A DNA stretch of 64,000 nt. It comes from Spirodela intermedia. Its lineage: Eukaryota > Streptophyta > Magnoliopsida > Alismatales > Araceae. Positions 14,101 to 24,834 of the stretch are shown one piece after another. The stretch is from NCBI GenBank assembly GCA_902729315.2, contig LR746272.1:682001-746000 (forward strand), written 5' to 3'. The notes under the pieces are model-generated. The model did no database searches, was not told the DNA's origin, and saw only the letters and a list, made by a program, of their open reading frames with translations. Each line of letters begins with the position of its first letter. Position 1 is the first letter of the stretch. A program made the translations under genes and the position numbers.

Positions 14101-14700
14101 AAAATGAGTCAAGAGGAGACTTTGTCAAGTGTGGCTCACCACTTACACCAAACAGCACAAGGAGAGCAGATGGGCACCATGCATTTTCTCTTCTTTGTGG
14201 GCCATCTAAAAGGGTCCTTTTATGTGCTTATAAAAGGAGGCCTTTCTCCCTCTTGTAGCAAAGTAAGAGTGAACAAAAAAAGGACAGAGATAGGAAGTGC
14301 AAGAGAAGGTGGGTGCAGGAGTTCTAGAATGAGAAGTTGCCAGTTGTTTTACTGGTGAATGCCATTGGTCCTGTTGGCAGAGGGAGAGATCTATCTTCTC
14401 TGTATGTGGAGGAGGAGAGCTGTTCCTCTATGTGAGGGGATTTGAGTTTGTATAATTCTCTCCGCATATAGTGAGGCCAACGATACCATTACCTACCGAT
14501 GTAGGAGGCCAACCTCCAAATCACATTTTTTTTTTCAGTGCTTTTACTATGGGTTGATTATTCTTCCGTATCTTTACTTCATGTCATGCAAATCAAGGAG
14601 GCAACATTCTACTTCTCGGCGTGATCATATATCATTCGAGAAATATTTTTATTGTATTTTCAATGATAACGAGACAAGAAAACGGACTGAGACAGCCGAA
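14101..14700 (+). mobile_element. Copia LTR relic forming the 3' flank of P450-A
   Basis: Follows a purine tract (AAGAGGAGAC) at the end of the copia relic. The sequence includes TTCTCTCCGCATATAG and GATGTAGGAGGC, and is shared with about 24.18-24.55, 30.60-31.41, 45.24-45.56, 46.84-47.16 and 56.57-56.93 kb. Every P450 copy has it just beyond its stop codon, so it predates the duplications. It runs antisense to P450-A and may supply 3'-end or antisense transcription signals (inference). Confidence 0.6.
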
Positions 14701-14829
14701 GGTTGACTTGGCTCGTGATGCGGTTGATGTGATCTGGCAGTGGCCCTTGATAAAAGGTAGTTAGGAGTTCAAGCTCGCACCTGCCGTTTCACGACGGGGA
14801 CAGGATTTCGTGAGGTTCACATCGGGCAT

Positions 14830-16425
14830 CTAAGATCCTGGTGGCAGTCGGTATGTAGGGACGGCGAGCAGGTTTTTTGCTCTGCTCAACCTTATCCCGA
14901 ATCTCTCCGACATGTCCAAGTCTCCGGGAAGCGCCCAGTCGAAGCAGTGCACCAGCTGGGCCACGACGATCCGCACTGTCGTCAGCCCCATCTGCATGCC
15001 GGGGCACCTCCGGTTTCCAGCTCCAAAGGCGAGGAAGTCAGACTCGAGGCCATCACGATCCTCAGCCCCTCTGATGCCCCCCTCGAACCTCTCCGGGTAG
15101 AAGGCCTCCGGGTCGTCCCATTGGCTTGGATCCCTTCCCACTGCCCAGAGGTTCACAAGCACCTGGCTTCCCTTCTTAAGCTGGAAGCCGCCGGCGACAC
15201 AGTCCACCCTAGCCTCCCTGGGGATTAGGGGGATGGCCGGGTGCAGCCGCATGCTTTCCTTGATCACCATTTCCAGGTAGGGCAGCTTGGGTAGGTCTTC
15301 CTCCTCAACCACCCTATCCATGCCGACGGCCTCCTCCAGCTCATGCTGCAGCTTCCTCATCACCCGGGGGTGCCTCAGGAGCTCCGACATCGTCCACTCC
15401 ACAGTGGTTGCCGACGTGTCCGATCCCCCAGTGATCATGTCCTAATAGGATAGACAAACGTTGCGAGATGACAATAATACTTAAATAATATAATCTTATC
15501 CATTTTGTTGCCGTTGTCTCACCATGAGGATGGCCTTGAGGTTAACCCGATCATACTGTGTTCCCGTCGAAGAGAGGATCGAGGCGACGACACAGTCCTC
15601 AAGCTTCGTCCCTTCGTTCAGACTCCGGCAGTGCTTGTGGATGACCGTCTCGAAGAGGCTGTCGTAGGCCCTTCTGACGGCCTTCATTCGTCGCCGGTGT
15701 CCATTCAAGTCGAGGAATCCGATGAAGGGGATGTAGTCGTTGATGTTGAATACCCCGGTCAACTGGGTAGCTTCTTTGAGCGTCTTCTCTATTGCAGATG
15801 CGTTGCCATATACCTTGCCAAACAAAGTACGGCAGACTATGGCCAAGATCGTCGCAGTTACGGCTTCGCTGAGATCCACCGCTTTGCAGTCCCCATCGGC
15901 AGCCTTCTTCAGGGAGTACAGCAGCCGGTGAATCTCCTCATTCCTCACGCCTCGTAGGGCGTCGATGCTGCGGGTGGAGAGCATATGATCCAGGCAGAGA
16001 TTCCGGGATTCGCGCCAGTTAGACCCGCATTCGGAGGAGAGGACTCCCTTCCGCCCATAGGTGAGGTAATTGCTGACGTCGCCCGCGGGTCTGCTCATGA
16101 AGGCGGGTTCCCTGAGGAACTTCTGCGCAGAAACGAAGGACGATACTACCACCGCTTGGACGAGGCCGAGTCTGATGCCCATGACGGGCCCGTACGCCTC
16201 CGCCAACTTCCGGAGGGCCCGGTGGGGCAAGGCTCCCAAAATGCGGAGATTTCCTAGGATAGGAAGACCGGGAGGATTAGGCGGCAGCCTTAAGCTTATT
16301 CCATTGCCGATCCGAGTCGTCCTCTTTAACAATGGGAGAGCGAAGAAACGTGCCGCCGCAGCGGATGCTGCCACCACTACGGCTACCAGAAGGCTATCTG
16401 GGCTCATCCACGAGTACATCGCCAT
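14830..16425 (-). CDS. Cytochrome P450, CYP71 clan (copy A)
   Basis: Predicted ER-anchored haem-thiolate monooxygenase. Exon 1 is 16,425-15,523 (301 codons), the intron 15,522-15,442 (81 bp, GT-AG, phase 0), and exon 2 15,441-14,830 (203 codons plus stop), giving 504 residues, normal for the family. Visible in order: hydrophobic anchor (residues about 10-30), proline hinge ([12 protein letters not shown]), I-helix GGSDTS, ExxR (KESMR), PERF, and the haem loop [10 protein letters not shown] with its cysteine near residue 447. The start is the first ATG of MAMYSW, matching MAVYSW in the paralogues. An upstream in-frame ATG would add 12 residues. The overall pattern resembles CYP736/CYP71-type enzymes, but substrate is unknown. 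It is the most diverged intact copy. Confidence 0.93.
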
Positions 16426-16589
16426 ACTGGCTCCTCTGAAACTATGGCTGCTTATCTGCACGTATATTTATTGTGTGCGTGTGTTTGAGAGAGAGAGAGA
16501 GAGAGAAACGTGCCGCCGCCGCCGCTGCCACCACTACGACTACGAGAACTGGGAGCATCCACGAGTACACTGGCATGCTTGCTCTGAAA

Positions 16590-16621
<32 letters not shown>

Positions 16622-16940
16622 CGTGTCATCGTACCTTGATAGGCAGGCATGTCTGTCCGAGTTAGTGTTCGCTAGGAGACGGAGGAAACGTGCCGCCGCC
16701 GCGGTTGCTCCGGCTACCACGAGTACACCGGCATGCATAGTCCGAATATTTCTTTATTTATTACGAGAGATAGACTGAGAGCGATGTCGCCATGGCCTTG
16801 CCGGAGTCGGGTTCATACGTTGAAAGTCAATAGTCGCTCGGAGACAGATGTGGCATCGTCACCTTGCAAGGCCGGCACTACGTCTTACGGAGTTATTGCT
16901 CGCTAGGAGAGAGAAACTGCCGTGACGTAGCCGGCTGCAC
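16426..16940 (-). repeat. 5' leader/anchor module array upstream of P450-A (two extra modules)
   Basis: Two further copies of the beginning of the P450 coding sequence lie upstream of the true start. One has ATG at 16,576 (MPVYSWMLPV then a Val/Ala-rich stretch ending AARF), and the other has ATG at 16,734 (MPVYSW then stop). Each is preceded by the same leader with a (GA)n tract, a GAGTTATTGCTCGCTAGGAG-like string and a GCCGGC-type string. With the gene start this makes three modules spaced about 150 bp. Confidence 0.8.
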
Positions 16941-17326
16941 TTCACTTACAAATAAATCGAGTCAAACATGGAGGACAAGTTCGGAACAGAATATCGTTTT
17001 CATTCCTCCATTACCTATCTACGTTCCTTAAATTAGACCAGTAGAGGTTCGCCTCGCCTTTCCGTGTCATCCTCGAGCTCTCTAGTTGTTGAGTCTAGTT
17101 TAAGCTGTCCAGTTGAGTATGGTACCAATACTATTTCGATGAGTTACCAAGCCAACTGCCACATCAACATTTAATCACTACGAGAAAAACGCTTAAGATA
17201 AAACAGCCAAGATATTCATTCGATTGACTTCCACTATTTCAGTCTTCGGACAATAAAACAGGGTGGGTTAAGGAAAATATAACCCAAACCGAAAACACAC
17301 ATAGATACGAAAGGATTTGGATGCGT

Positions 17327-17541
17327 GAGTGGTGGAAGCATTTGGATGGAAGACCTTGCAATCCGGGAAAATGATCGGGACACCAGAAAGAAGAAGATCC
17401 TACTCTTCTGAGCACTGCTCATTTCGTGATTGAAAATGATCGGGGCACCAATGGTGGAAGCATTTCAATACGGGAAAATGTTCGGGGCACCAGAAAGAAG
17501 AAGATCCTACCCATCTGAACACGACTCATTTCGTGATTGAA
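17327..17541. repeat. Tandem duplication, 122 bp period
   Basis: The string GGTGGAAGCATTT ... CACCAGAAAGAAGAAGATCC ... CATTTCGTGATTGAA begins at 17,331 and is repeated from 17,453 with a small internal deletion and a few substitutions. Confidence 0.75.
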
Positions 17542-17908
17542 GCATCATTCTCTTAATTAACTACTGGGAGATAAAATCAATTCGCCTCCCTCTTAGTTCT
17601 TTATGTTGTCAACTTGAGACTAGCATGGTTATCATATATTTATGTGTATGTATGCATAGTATCTTCTTTTATTCATGTCTAAACCTTTAAAAAAAGGCTA
17701 TCTGAAGATTGACTTACATGATGTAAAAAACCCTTGAAATTAAAGGTTTCAGAATAAATCAAAAATCAAAAATCAAAAATCAAAAGCATAAAAAATAGTG
17801 AGTTAGAAATATAGAACTTTTTTGTAATATCTATCATCTGACGCAACATCATCTAAATACAAGATGTGACAGTCCACATATGGTGTTTCATAGGTGACTT
17901 AATAATAT

Positions 17909-18120
17909 CCCAATTGATTAGAATGGTTGCTTTAGAACGTGTTTACCATTAAAAAGTCTCTCTCATTTCATACATCTATCTATCATGCGATATAACATCA
18001 CATAGATACTAGATGTGACAGACTACATGTGGTTTGTCATAGGTCACATAATAATGTATGAAAAGAGAGAGACTTTTTACTAGTAAACATGATCTAAAGC
18101 AACTATTCTATTAAATTGGG
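17909..18120. repeat. Foldback element with 65 bp inverted arms
   Basis: 17,909-17,973 is the near reverse complement of 18,056-18,120 (CCCAATTGATTAGAATGG... against ...ATTCTATTAAATTGGG), with an 82 bp loop. A related foldback lies at about 58,105-58,310 in the duplicate block. No transposase and no clear target duplication was seen, so it could be a MITE or a hairpin-forming locus. Confidence 0.7.
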
Positions 18121-19294
18121 AAGTTATTGTTTTTTTTAAAATAGATAATATGGATCTAGGCATTTTTCCAACAACTTTAAAAAATCTCTTTTTCATGGAC
18201 ATTTTCTGCACCTCAATAGTCACTACTACATAAGAAATCTCCAAGACACTTAATAGCTTCAATAATGAAGCACTTCATTTCAGTAAAAACTATTATTCAT
18301 CCTATTGATCGTCCCATTTCCTATGATTACTTTTTAATGATATTTACGTCATTATCAATCTAACCATTCTCAAGTCCTCAAGCATCATCTACATTTGCAC
18401 TACTTTTCATCATTTAATATTTATTTCATGGTGTTTGTGAAAACAAGTGTTGTTCTTTAGAGCTCTATTGCTTGAAAGATAAGATGTATAATGCAATTCT
18501 ACTTCTCACCTGAGGAAATTTCTGCAGATTTAGTCCATGGTGAATATATTTTTTCATCCATTTATGTTCACCCTCTCTCTCTCTCACGTGGGATGTAGGG
18601 CTTTTGAGTTCAAAAAACTGATGGCTCTTGTCCTCTCATTACTATGAGGGGAACTGAAGTTTAATGGGAAGGAGGTGGAGTCAAGTTTTAGACTATTGTC
18701 ACAGTCACGGAAAAGAGGATAAGGAAAGACGCATATTTCACTCCCACTACACATTGGTACAAACTCTTAGATAAAATAGATTTCTACTCACAGAAAACCT
18801 AAAAACTAAGATTTTATATAAACTATAATGGCAATTTTACCTTTAAGTACATTTCACTTAGTTTGGTGCACGTTTTCTTCTATATTAACTTATGATTAAT
18901 TGACAACGTAATTTTATCATTATATGGTTACTATGTTACCCTTCTACATAGTTTGTCATTATCAAAACTATTAAGCATCCCAAAGCCAACATGTTTTTGA
19001 TAAAAAAAAAATCCCACATAAAATGCGATGGTATTATATATGCTTGATGTGACATTTTATCTATGAAACATGTTGGGCCACTGATGTAGTACCAGATGAG
19101 AGTTAAAACCATGGTTGCTGAGAAGCTACTGAAAGATTGATGTGACTAAGTAATCTGATTGTGATGATAATTTCTTTGTTAAGAAATTTTGATTGATTTC
19201 ATTAGGACAACATTTGCTCTTCTGAGCTACCACCTCGATCAGGAAGAATGCATGAAGAATAAATAATTTTATCTAAATACTAATGGTGGTAAAC

Positions 19295-20325
19295 GCCAGG
19301 CCTACATAGATAGGCGGGTAATTTCCTCCTGACACCTCAGCTGCCTCACCGTCCCGCACCGAAGCCTTGACCTCACTGATGGGCATAAGCGGCCCGGAGC
19401 CTCGACAAAATAGACTGTCGTAGTATGTTCCGTGACAAGGCACAGCCACTTGAGACATTCAACGATCCTGGAAAGTGTGCGAATTAAATCTACATGACGA
19501 TATCTACAGAGGCATCCGAATTTCCTCCTCAGACCACGGCCACTTTACCTGTACGCCACGAAGCCTTGGGCCCACTGACAGGCATCGGCGACCCGGAGTC
19601 TCGACAAATATTGGATCTCATAATATGTTCCGTGACAGAAACACAGCCACAGGAGGAATTCAAACGTCCATGGAAAGTGTGCGAATTAAATCTACATGGT
19701 GATATCTGCAGATGCGCCATAATTTCCTCCTGAGACCACAGCCGCCTTACCGGCACACACCGAAGCCTTGGGCCCACTGATAGGCATCGGCGACCCGGAG
19801 TCTCGACAAATATCGGTTGTCATAATATGTTCCGTGACAGAAACACAGCCACAGGAGGAATTCAAACTTTCACGGTAAGTGTGTCAATTTAATCTACATG
19901 ATGATATCTACAGAGGCGCCATAATTTCCTCCTTAGACTACGCTCGCCTTAACGGCACGCACCGAAGCCGTGGGCCCACTGATAGGCATCGGCGACCCGG
20001 AATATCGACAGATCGCGGCTGTCATAATATGCTCCGTGACAGAAACACAGCCAAAAAAGGAATTCAAACGTTCATGGTGAGTGTGCTAATTAATCTTCAT
20101 GGTGATATCGTCAGAGGCGCCATGAGATCCTCCTGAGACCACACCCGCATTACCGGCACGTACCGAAGCCTTGGGCCCACTGATAGGCATCGGCGACCCG
20201 GAGTCTCGAGAAATATCGGCTGTCGTAATATGTTCCGTGACAGAAACACAGCCACAGGAGACATTCAGACGTTCGTGGAAAGTGTGAGAATTAAATATAC
20301 ATGACGCTATCTACACAGGGAGTAA
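19295..20325. repeat. Five-unit tandem array (about 200 bp) derived from myosin 3'-flanking DNA
   Basis: Strings such as GGCATCGGCGACCCGGAGTC, GTTCCGTGACAGAAACACAG and a terminal CTACATG.TGATATCTACAG recur about every 200 bp (motif starts near 19,381, 19,581, 19,793, 19,985 and 20,186). A single diverged unit lies at about 59,760-59,990, immediately beyond the myosin stop codon. The short open frames inside (for example 19,475-19,702 and 19,494-19,733) arise from the repeat and are not likely genes. Confidence 0.85.
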
Positions 20326-20387
20326 ATGCCTGCCGAAGACTCAAATGGAGGGATCTACTCACACATGTAGCTAAGCTAGAGTGAAGA

Positions 20388-20433
20388 GGGAAAGGGGGGG
20401 AAGGGGGGGGAGGAGGGTGGGGGAGGGGAGAGG
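20388..20433 (+). other. G-run tract, possible G-quadruplex
   Basis: At least five runs of three or more G with short spacers occur in 46 bp of the plus strand, right at the junction between the tandem array and an LTR-like element. Folding is inferred, not shown. Confidence 0.6.
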
Positions 20434-20442
20434 GAGAGAGAG

Positions 20443-21830
20443 TGATGCAGGACGGGTTGACGAAAGACTAAACTAACGTAGACCAACAGCCTAGACGTGA
20501 TTCTCACATTAGATCTACAGAATCTAAGAGGGATGACTAGGGTAGGATTGAGTGTTCTTGAAGGATTTGAAAGGAACTGGATCAACATGATTAAGGAATC
20601 ATGAGGGCACTCCACGGGAAATAGATTGATAGTACAAACCAAGTCGATCGTCTCTATATTCTCACCACTAGCTATAGATGAAAGAAAGCCGATCTAGGAT
20701 CACTCAACTACAGTGTTACAAGATAATACACTAAAATAATAAAGAGCTCAAATATGGAAAGAGAGTTTACAGATAACCTTATTGTCAGAATAGGTGACTG
20801 ACTCTTGGAAGAACACAGGTTGAAGTTGAGCCATGCTTGTGGTTAGCTGACTTGACATTGATTGTTGCCCAAGGATTTTACCATTGATCGAAGGGTTGAT
20901 TGTTGACCCTCTATCATTGACTATTGACTGAGCTGACCTGGTTGTTAGGTGGGCGGGCTTGAATCAGGCGAAGTGGACTGACATGGATTAGGCTGTCCAA
21001 AGTGGTTCAGACCAATGAGATGGCCTGGTGCGACTCAAGCGGTCTGAGATGGTTTGAACCAAAGTGGTACGTTTACTTAGACTAAGTGGTCAAGCCGATT
21101 TGGGTTGGGCAGAGGTGGGTTGGTAGAACCGGTCGGATCTGGAATCCAAACCGATAGGGATTAATCCAACTCAGCAGGCTAGAAATTGAGAGCACCTAAA
21201 ATGGGTTGAGCGAAAAGTTGGAAAACGGGGGCAGACGGGTGAAACAGCAGGTCAGGTAGGTGGTGAAAGTAAGGTCGGCAGACGCAGCGGCAGATGGCGG
21301 AGGCGAATGGCGACGGTGTTGGGAGACGGTGGCAGCGGTAACGAATCATGGCGAAAGAGGGATGAAAGGTAGGGGTGGGTGGTGGTCGTTGGAACCGAAT
21401 GAATATAGGAAGGCGGTGGGATTAGGCAACAGAAGATGATGGACAGTGGCAACAGGCAGCGGCAGCAGTGGAGGGTTGGCTGGCGATGGACGACGAAGGG
21501 CGAAAGTCGAAAGCCGAAAGCCGAGTGATGTTGAAAAGGGAACAGTTTGAAGATGGGCGCTGACGGTGACTAATGGTGGCTAGATAATGGCCCTAATGGC
21601 CTCTCCATCACGAAGGGAAGAAAGTTGACCCTCATGGTCTCACCCTCATGCAGCTAAACAGGAAATCCCTAAAAAATGATCTCTAATCTTGTTCTAGGGC
21701 TACATTAACATTTTAATAGTGTTTTGAAATCAAAATAGACCAATGAAAGATAAAAAATAAAGAAAATCGCTCCTAAATGGGCCTAGGCCAATCTTGACGA
21801 TGTGAAGGTATGAGCCTACTTTTTCAGTTT
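20443..21830 (-). mobile_element. LTR-like element, copy 1
   Basis: Begins TGATGCAGGACGGG and shares order and motifs with the element in the palindrome arms (41,407 onward): a run of TTGACT-type motifs, then CGGTTTGAACC-like and GGCGGA-rich strings. The strand is inferred from the arm copy, where the element has a TATA box. Frames such as 21,252-21,452 minus are Ser/Pro-rich by composition only. Confidence 0.5.
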
Positions 21831-22845
21831 CTATTAATTCTCCCATTGTGGGGAGAATTCGACAATGTTGAGTTTAGTGTGGGATTTAAATACCAATGCC
21901 ACTTCCAACGTACATGATGTTTTTGAAACCCTCAACTTCATTCACCAAGTATATTATCTCTGTGCTCATGCTGAAATATGGCTGGTGGACACTCAAAGTT
22001 TGGTTCACTCACAAAGAATGAAAAATATTGAAATGACTCATTATGAATAATTGATGGTTCTTGATATACAACTAAATCAAAATTGTTGAAATTAGAGGCA
22101 ATTCCTCAATCATATAGCAAATTAGTAATACATGTATCCATTCCAATTTATTTCTAAATTTTAAAAGATTGCATTCAGGTCCAACCAAAGTTTTCCTTCT
22201 TAAACATTTTGCATCATACACGAGGGGAAACAAGATGCTTATATAACCTTTTTGCTAATACTAATTATTATATAGACTCAACTAGTTTTAACGCTAACAT
22301 GTATTAACATGAAATCAAATCAATCAATTTTCAAACTTTATTAATGCATAGTTACAAGTATAGAAATTCTCATTCAATTTTCCTTGATATATTCATGCAT
22401 GAAGAAGTGTAAACTCTTTAAGTTGGTTTCTAAGGATCAGGTTGATGATAAAGAAACCAAATGATCTTTCTATATTTAAGTATAAAATAATATGCTGTAG
22501 ACTTTCTACATTGCGTGTCATACTTATAATACTTATTTTGAATCAACACAATAGTTTTTTTTTAATGAAAATAACAGATGGATTTACCTAAGATGTCTTA
22601 AATGAGCCGTGACAGTGATTAGGGCAAGTCCTAGGCATGATTCAATACTAATGGATTTTGAATTAGCGTTATTACTAGTATTTACTCTAATTTTACAAGT
22701 ACTTTCTCCAACTTTAAAGAATGTGTGAAAGGTAGAAATTAGACAAATATCACCTTCCTTGTTAAGTTGTGCTGGAATGCATTTATTATCTCTTAAACTT
22801 ACATCATCTAATTGGTCATTTATAATATAATCACTAGAATCTTCA
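21831..22845. other. AT-rich DNA, no recognised gene
   Basis: One 61-codon frame starts at 21,865 plus with ordinary residue composition, but it has no splice context and no similarity I recognise. The rest is AT-rich. This separates two copies of the same LTR-like element. Confidence 0.4.
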
Positions 22846-24175
22846 CATCCAAAATGGTTCGAACTGGCGAGACAGCCTAGTGCGACTCAAGCGGTCCAAA
22901 ATGGTTTGGACCGAAGTCTTTGGGTTGGCACTGACTAGGTGGTCGAGCCCGTTTGGGTCAGGCAGACGTGGGCCGATAGAACTGATCGGATCCAGAATCT
23001 GAACCGATAGGGATTAACCCTAGTTGGTGGACCGGAAATTGAGAGCACCAGAAACGGGCGGAGAGAGGCGGCAAAATGGGGATAGACGGACGTAACGGCA
23101 AGGCAAGCAGGCAGTGAAATGAAGGGTGGCGCCAGCAGACGGTGGAGGCAGTAGCAGACGGCGAATGTGGATGGCTGCAGTGTCGGGAGACAATGGCAGC
23201 AATAAAAAACGATGGCGAAAGAGGGATGAAAGGTAGGGATGGGTGGCGGTTGTTGGCAATGAGCAAAGATAGGAAGGCTGTGGGATTAGGTGGCTGAAGA
23301 TGATGGACAGCGGGAACATGCAGCAGCAGCAATGGAGGGTTGGCTGGCGATGGACGACGAAGGGTGGAAGCCGAGTAGTAATGTTGGAAAGACAGCAGTT
23401 TGAAGATGGTCGACGAAGGTGGCTGATGGCAGCTGGAGAACGGTGGTGGATGGATAATGGCCCTCACGGCCTCTCCTTCATGGAGCAAAGATAGTTGACC
23501 CTCTGATGCGATCCTCCCATTTTCCATCCCATTACAGAAGGGCCGTTGGGCACCAAAGAAAGGGAAGGGAGACGACAGCAGGATGTCCAAAGTCGGGCAA
23601 GCCGTAACCGCCACAAAACGGAATTCACAAGGGACCGCAGGAGACTTACAAGGGCGACAGCTTGTCAATTAAATACCTTTATAATCGGAGGCAGGAGGAG
23701 GAGAAAAAGGGAGAAAAATCTGGAGGTCAATCCCCTCGAAGTGATCATTCTGTCGTGAGTGTCTGGGTCAGGAAGTCTGAGATACGGTTCTGTTCGAGTC
23801 TGCTGTTTTATTTTTCTGTTCCTTCTAGATCGTCTGTTTTGTTCTAGGTTGAATCCTGGAATAAAAACCCCCTATTCTTCCGCACCTCAATTTTTCTCAT
23901 CCTTCTTTAGAGCGATTCATGGAATTTACCCTTCTTGAGCGAGGGGGTTCCATCACCCTCATGTTCTGTCCCTCACAGAGCAAACAGGTAATCCCCCCAA
24001 AAATGATCTCTAATCTCGTTCTAGGGCTACGTCAGCGATTTCTTACTGTTCTGAAATCAAAATACAGAAATAAAAGATTAACAATGAATAAAATCGTTCC
24101 TAAATGGGCTTGGGACAATGCTGACGATGTGAAGGTATTGGCCTGCTTCTTCGATTCCCATTAGAGAGAGGGAGA
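22846..24175 (-). mobile_element. LTR-like element, copy 2
   Basis: Near-parallel to 20,985-21,830: TGGTTCGAACTGGCGAGACAG here against TGGTTCAGACCAATGAGATGG there, followed by the same GGCGG-rich stretch and the same CTCTAATCTCGTTCTAGGGC ending. The long minus-strand frame at 22,958-23,668 is Pro/Ser/His-rich and conserved only as repeat DNA. Confidence 0.55.
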
Positions 24176-24657
24176 GATAGAGAGGAAGCATAGGAGAAGG
24201 TGGGTGTGCGAGAGTTATGGGGCAAGAAGGCATCACTTATATTATTTCTGCTCTTGTGCAGGGAGCTGCTGTCTGTTTATCGGTTAGAAAAGAGCCACCA
24301 CATATTCCTATGTGCGAGGAGTGTGAGGTTGCGTGATTTTCTCCACATCTAGTGAAGCCTACCAATGTCATTGCCCATGGATGTAGGAGCAACAGAACCA
24401 CATTTAGTTTCTTGTGTAGGTGCTTTTTCTGTAGATTGATTATCCTTCTCTATCTTTAGTTCTTGTCATTCCGGATTGAGGGGGAAACAATCTATTACTC
24501 GGAGTTGACAGTTATTCAAACAAAAAATATGCCTGGATATATATTTTTATTATATTTTAGATTGTAATTAGTCGAGAAATACAATTGAGAGAGTCAAAGT
24601 TTAACTCGGATCGTGATATTGTTGTTGTGATCATAGGTACTTAGTATAGTCTGATAT
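24176..24657 (+). mobile_element. P450 3'-flank/LTR relic, left half of an interrupted copy
   Basis: Matches the 3' flanks of the P450 genes (GAGTGTGAGGTTGCGTGATTTTCTCC..., CTAGTGAAGCCTACCAATGTC..., TAGTCGAGAAATACAA). It ends at the GATAT that is the target duplication of the copia element. Its continuation lies at 29,452-29,575. Confidence 0.7.
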
Positions 24658-24834
24658 TATAGATGAGGAAGAGAAAATTCAAGAATTAATGATTGAAGAA
24701 GAGGAGTACATGAGGTTATATAGAAGACGAGAAGAAAGAGAGAGAGAAGAAGTAGAGATCGTGGAGGAAGAATAAGGATGTAAATAGAATAAGTTTAAAA
24801 TGGGTCTAGTGGGCCTAGTGGGCTTATTTTTAAA
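24658..24834 (-). repeat. 3' LTR of the copia element
   Basis: 177 bp, clearly alignable to 29,267-29,446 (GAGGAAGAGAAAA...GAAGAAAGAGAGAG... and CAGTGGGC.TATT), but with many substitutions and a degraded TG/CA end. Confidence 0.8.

Larger units (their letters stand above)
17100..19300. repeat. Segmental duplicate of 57,740-59,760
   Basis: Long colinear similarity to the DNA between P450-D and the myosin stop codon, for example GAGAAAAACGCTTAAGATAAAACAGCC here against GAGAAAAATGTTTTAGAGAAAACAGCC near 57,830, and the same order of motifs up to the tandem array. It has no coding frame. It shows that unit A once bordered a myosin 3' end as unit D still does. Confidence 0.75.

Noticed and set aside
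19295-20325. CRISPR-like array
   Set aside because: Units are about 200 bp with no short conserved repeat and unique spacers; the host is a plant nuclear genome.
22958-23668. 236-codon minus-strand frame as a gene
   Set aside because: Pro/Ser/His-rich composition, no domain, and the paralogous element at 20.4-21.8 kb does not keep the frame open.
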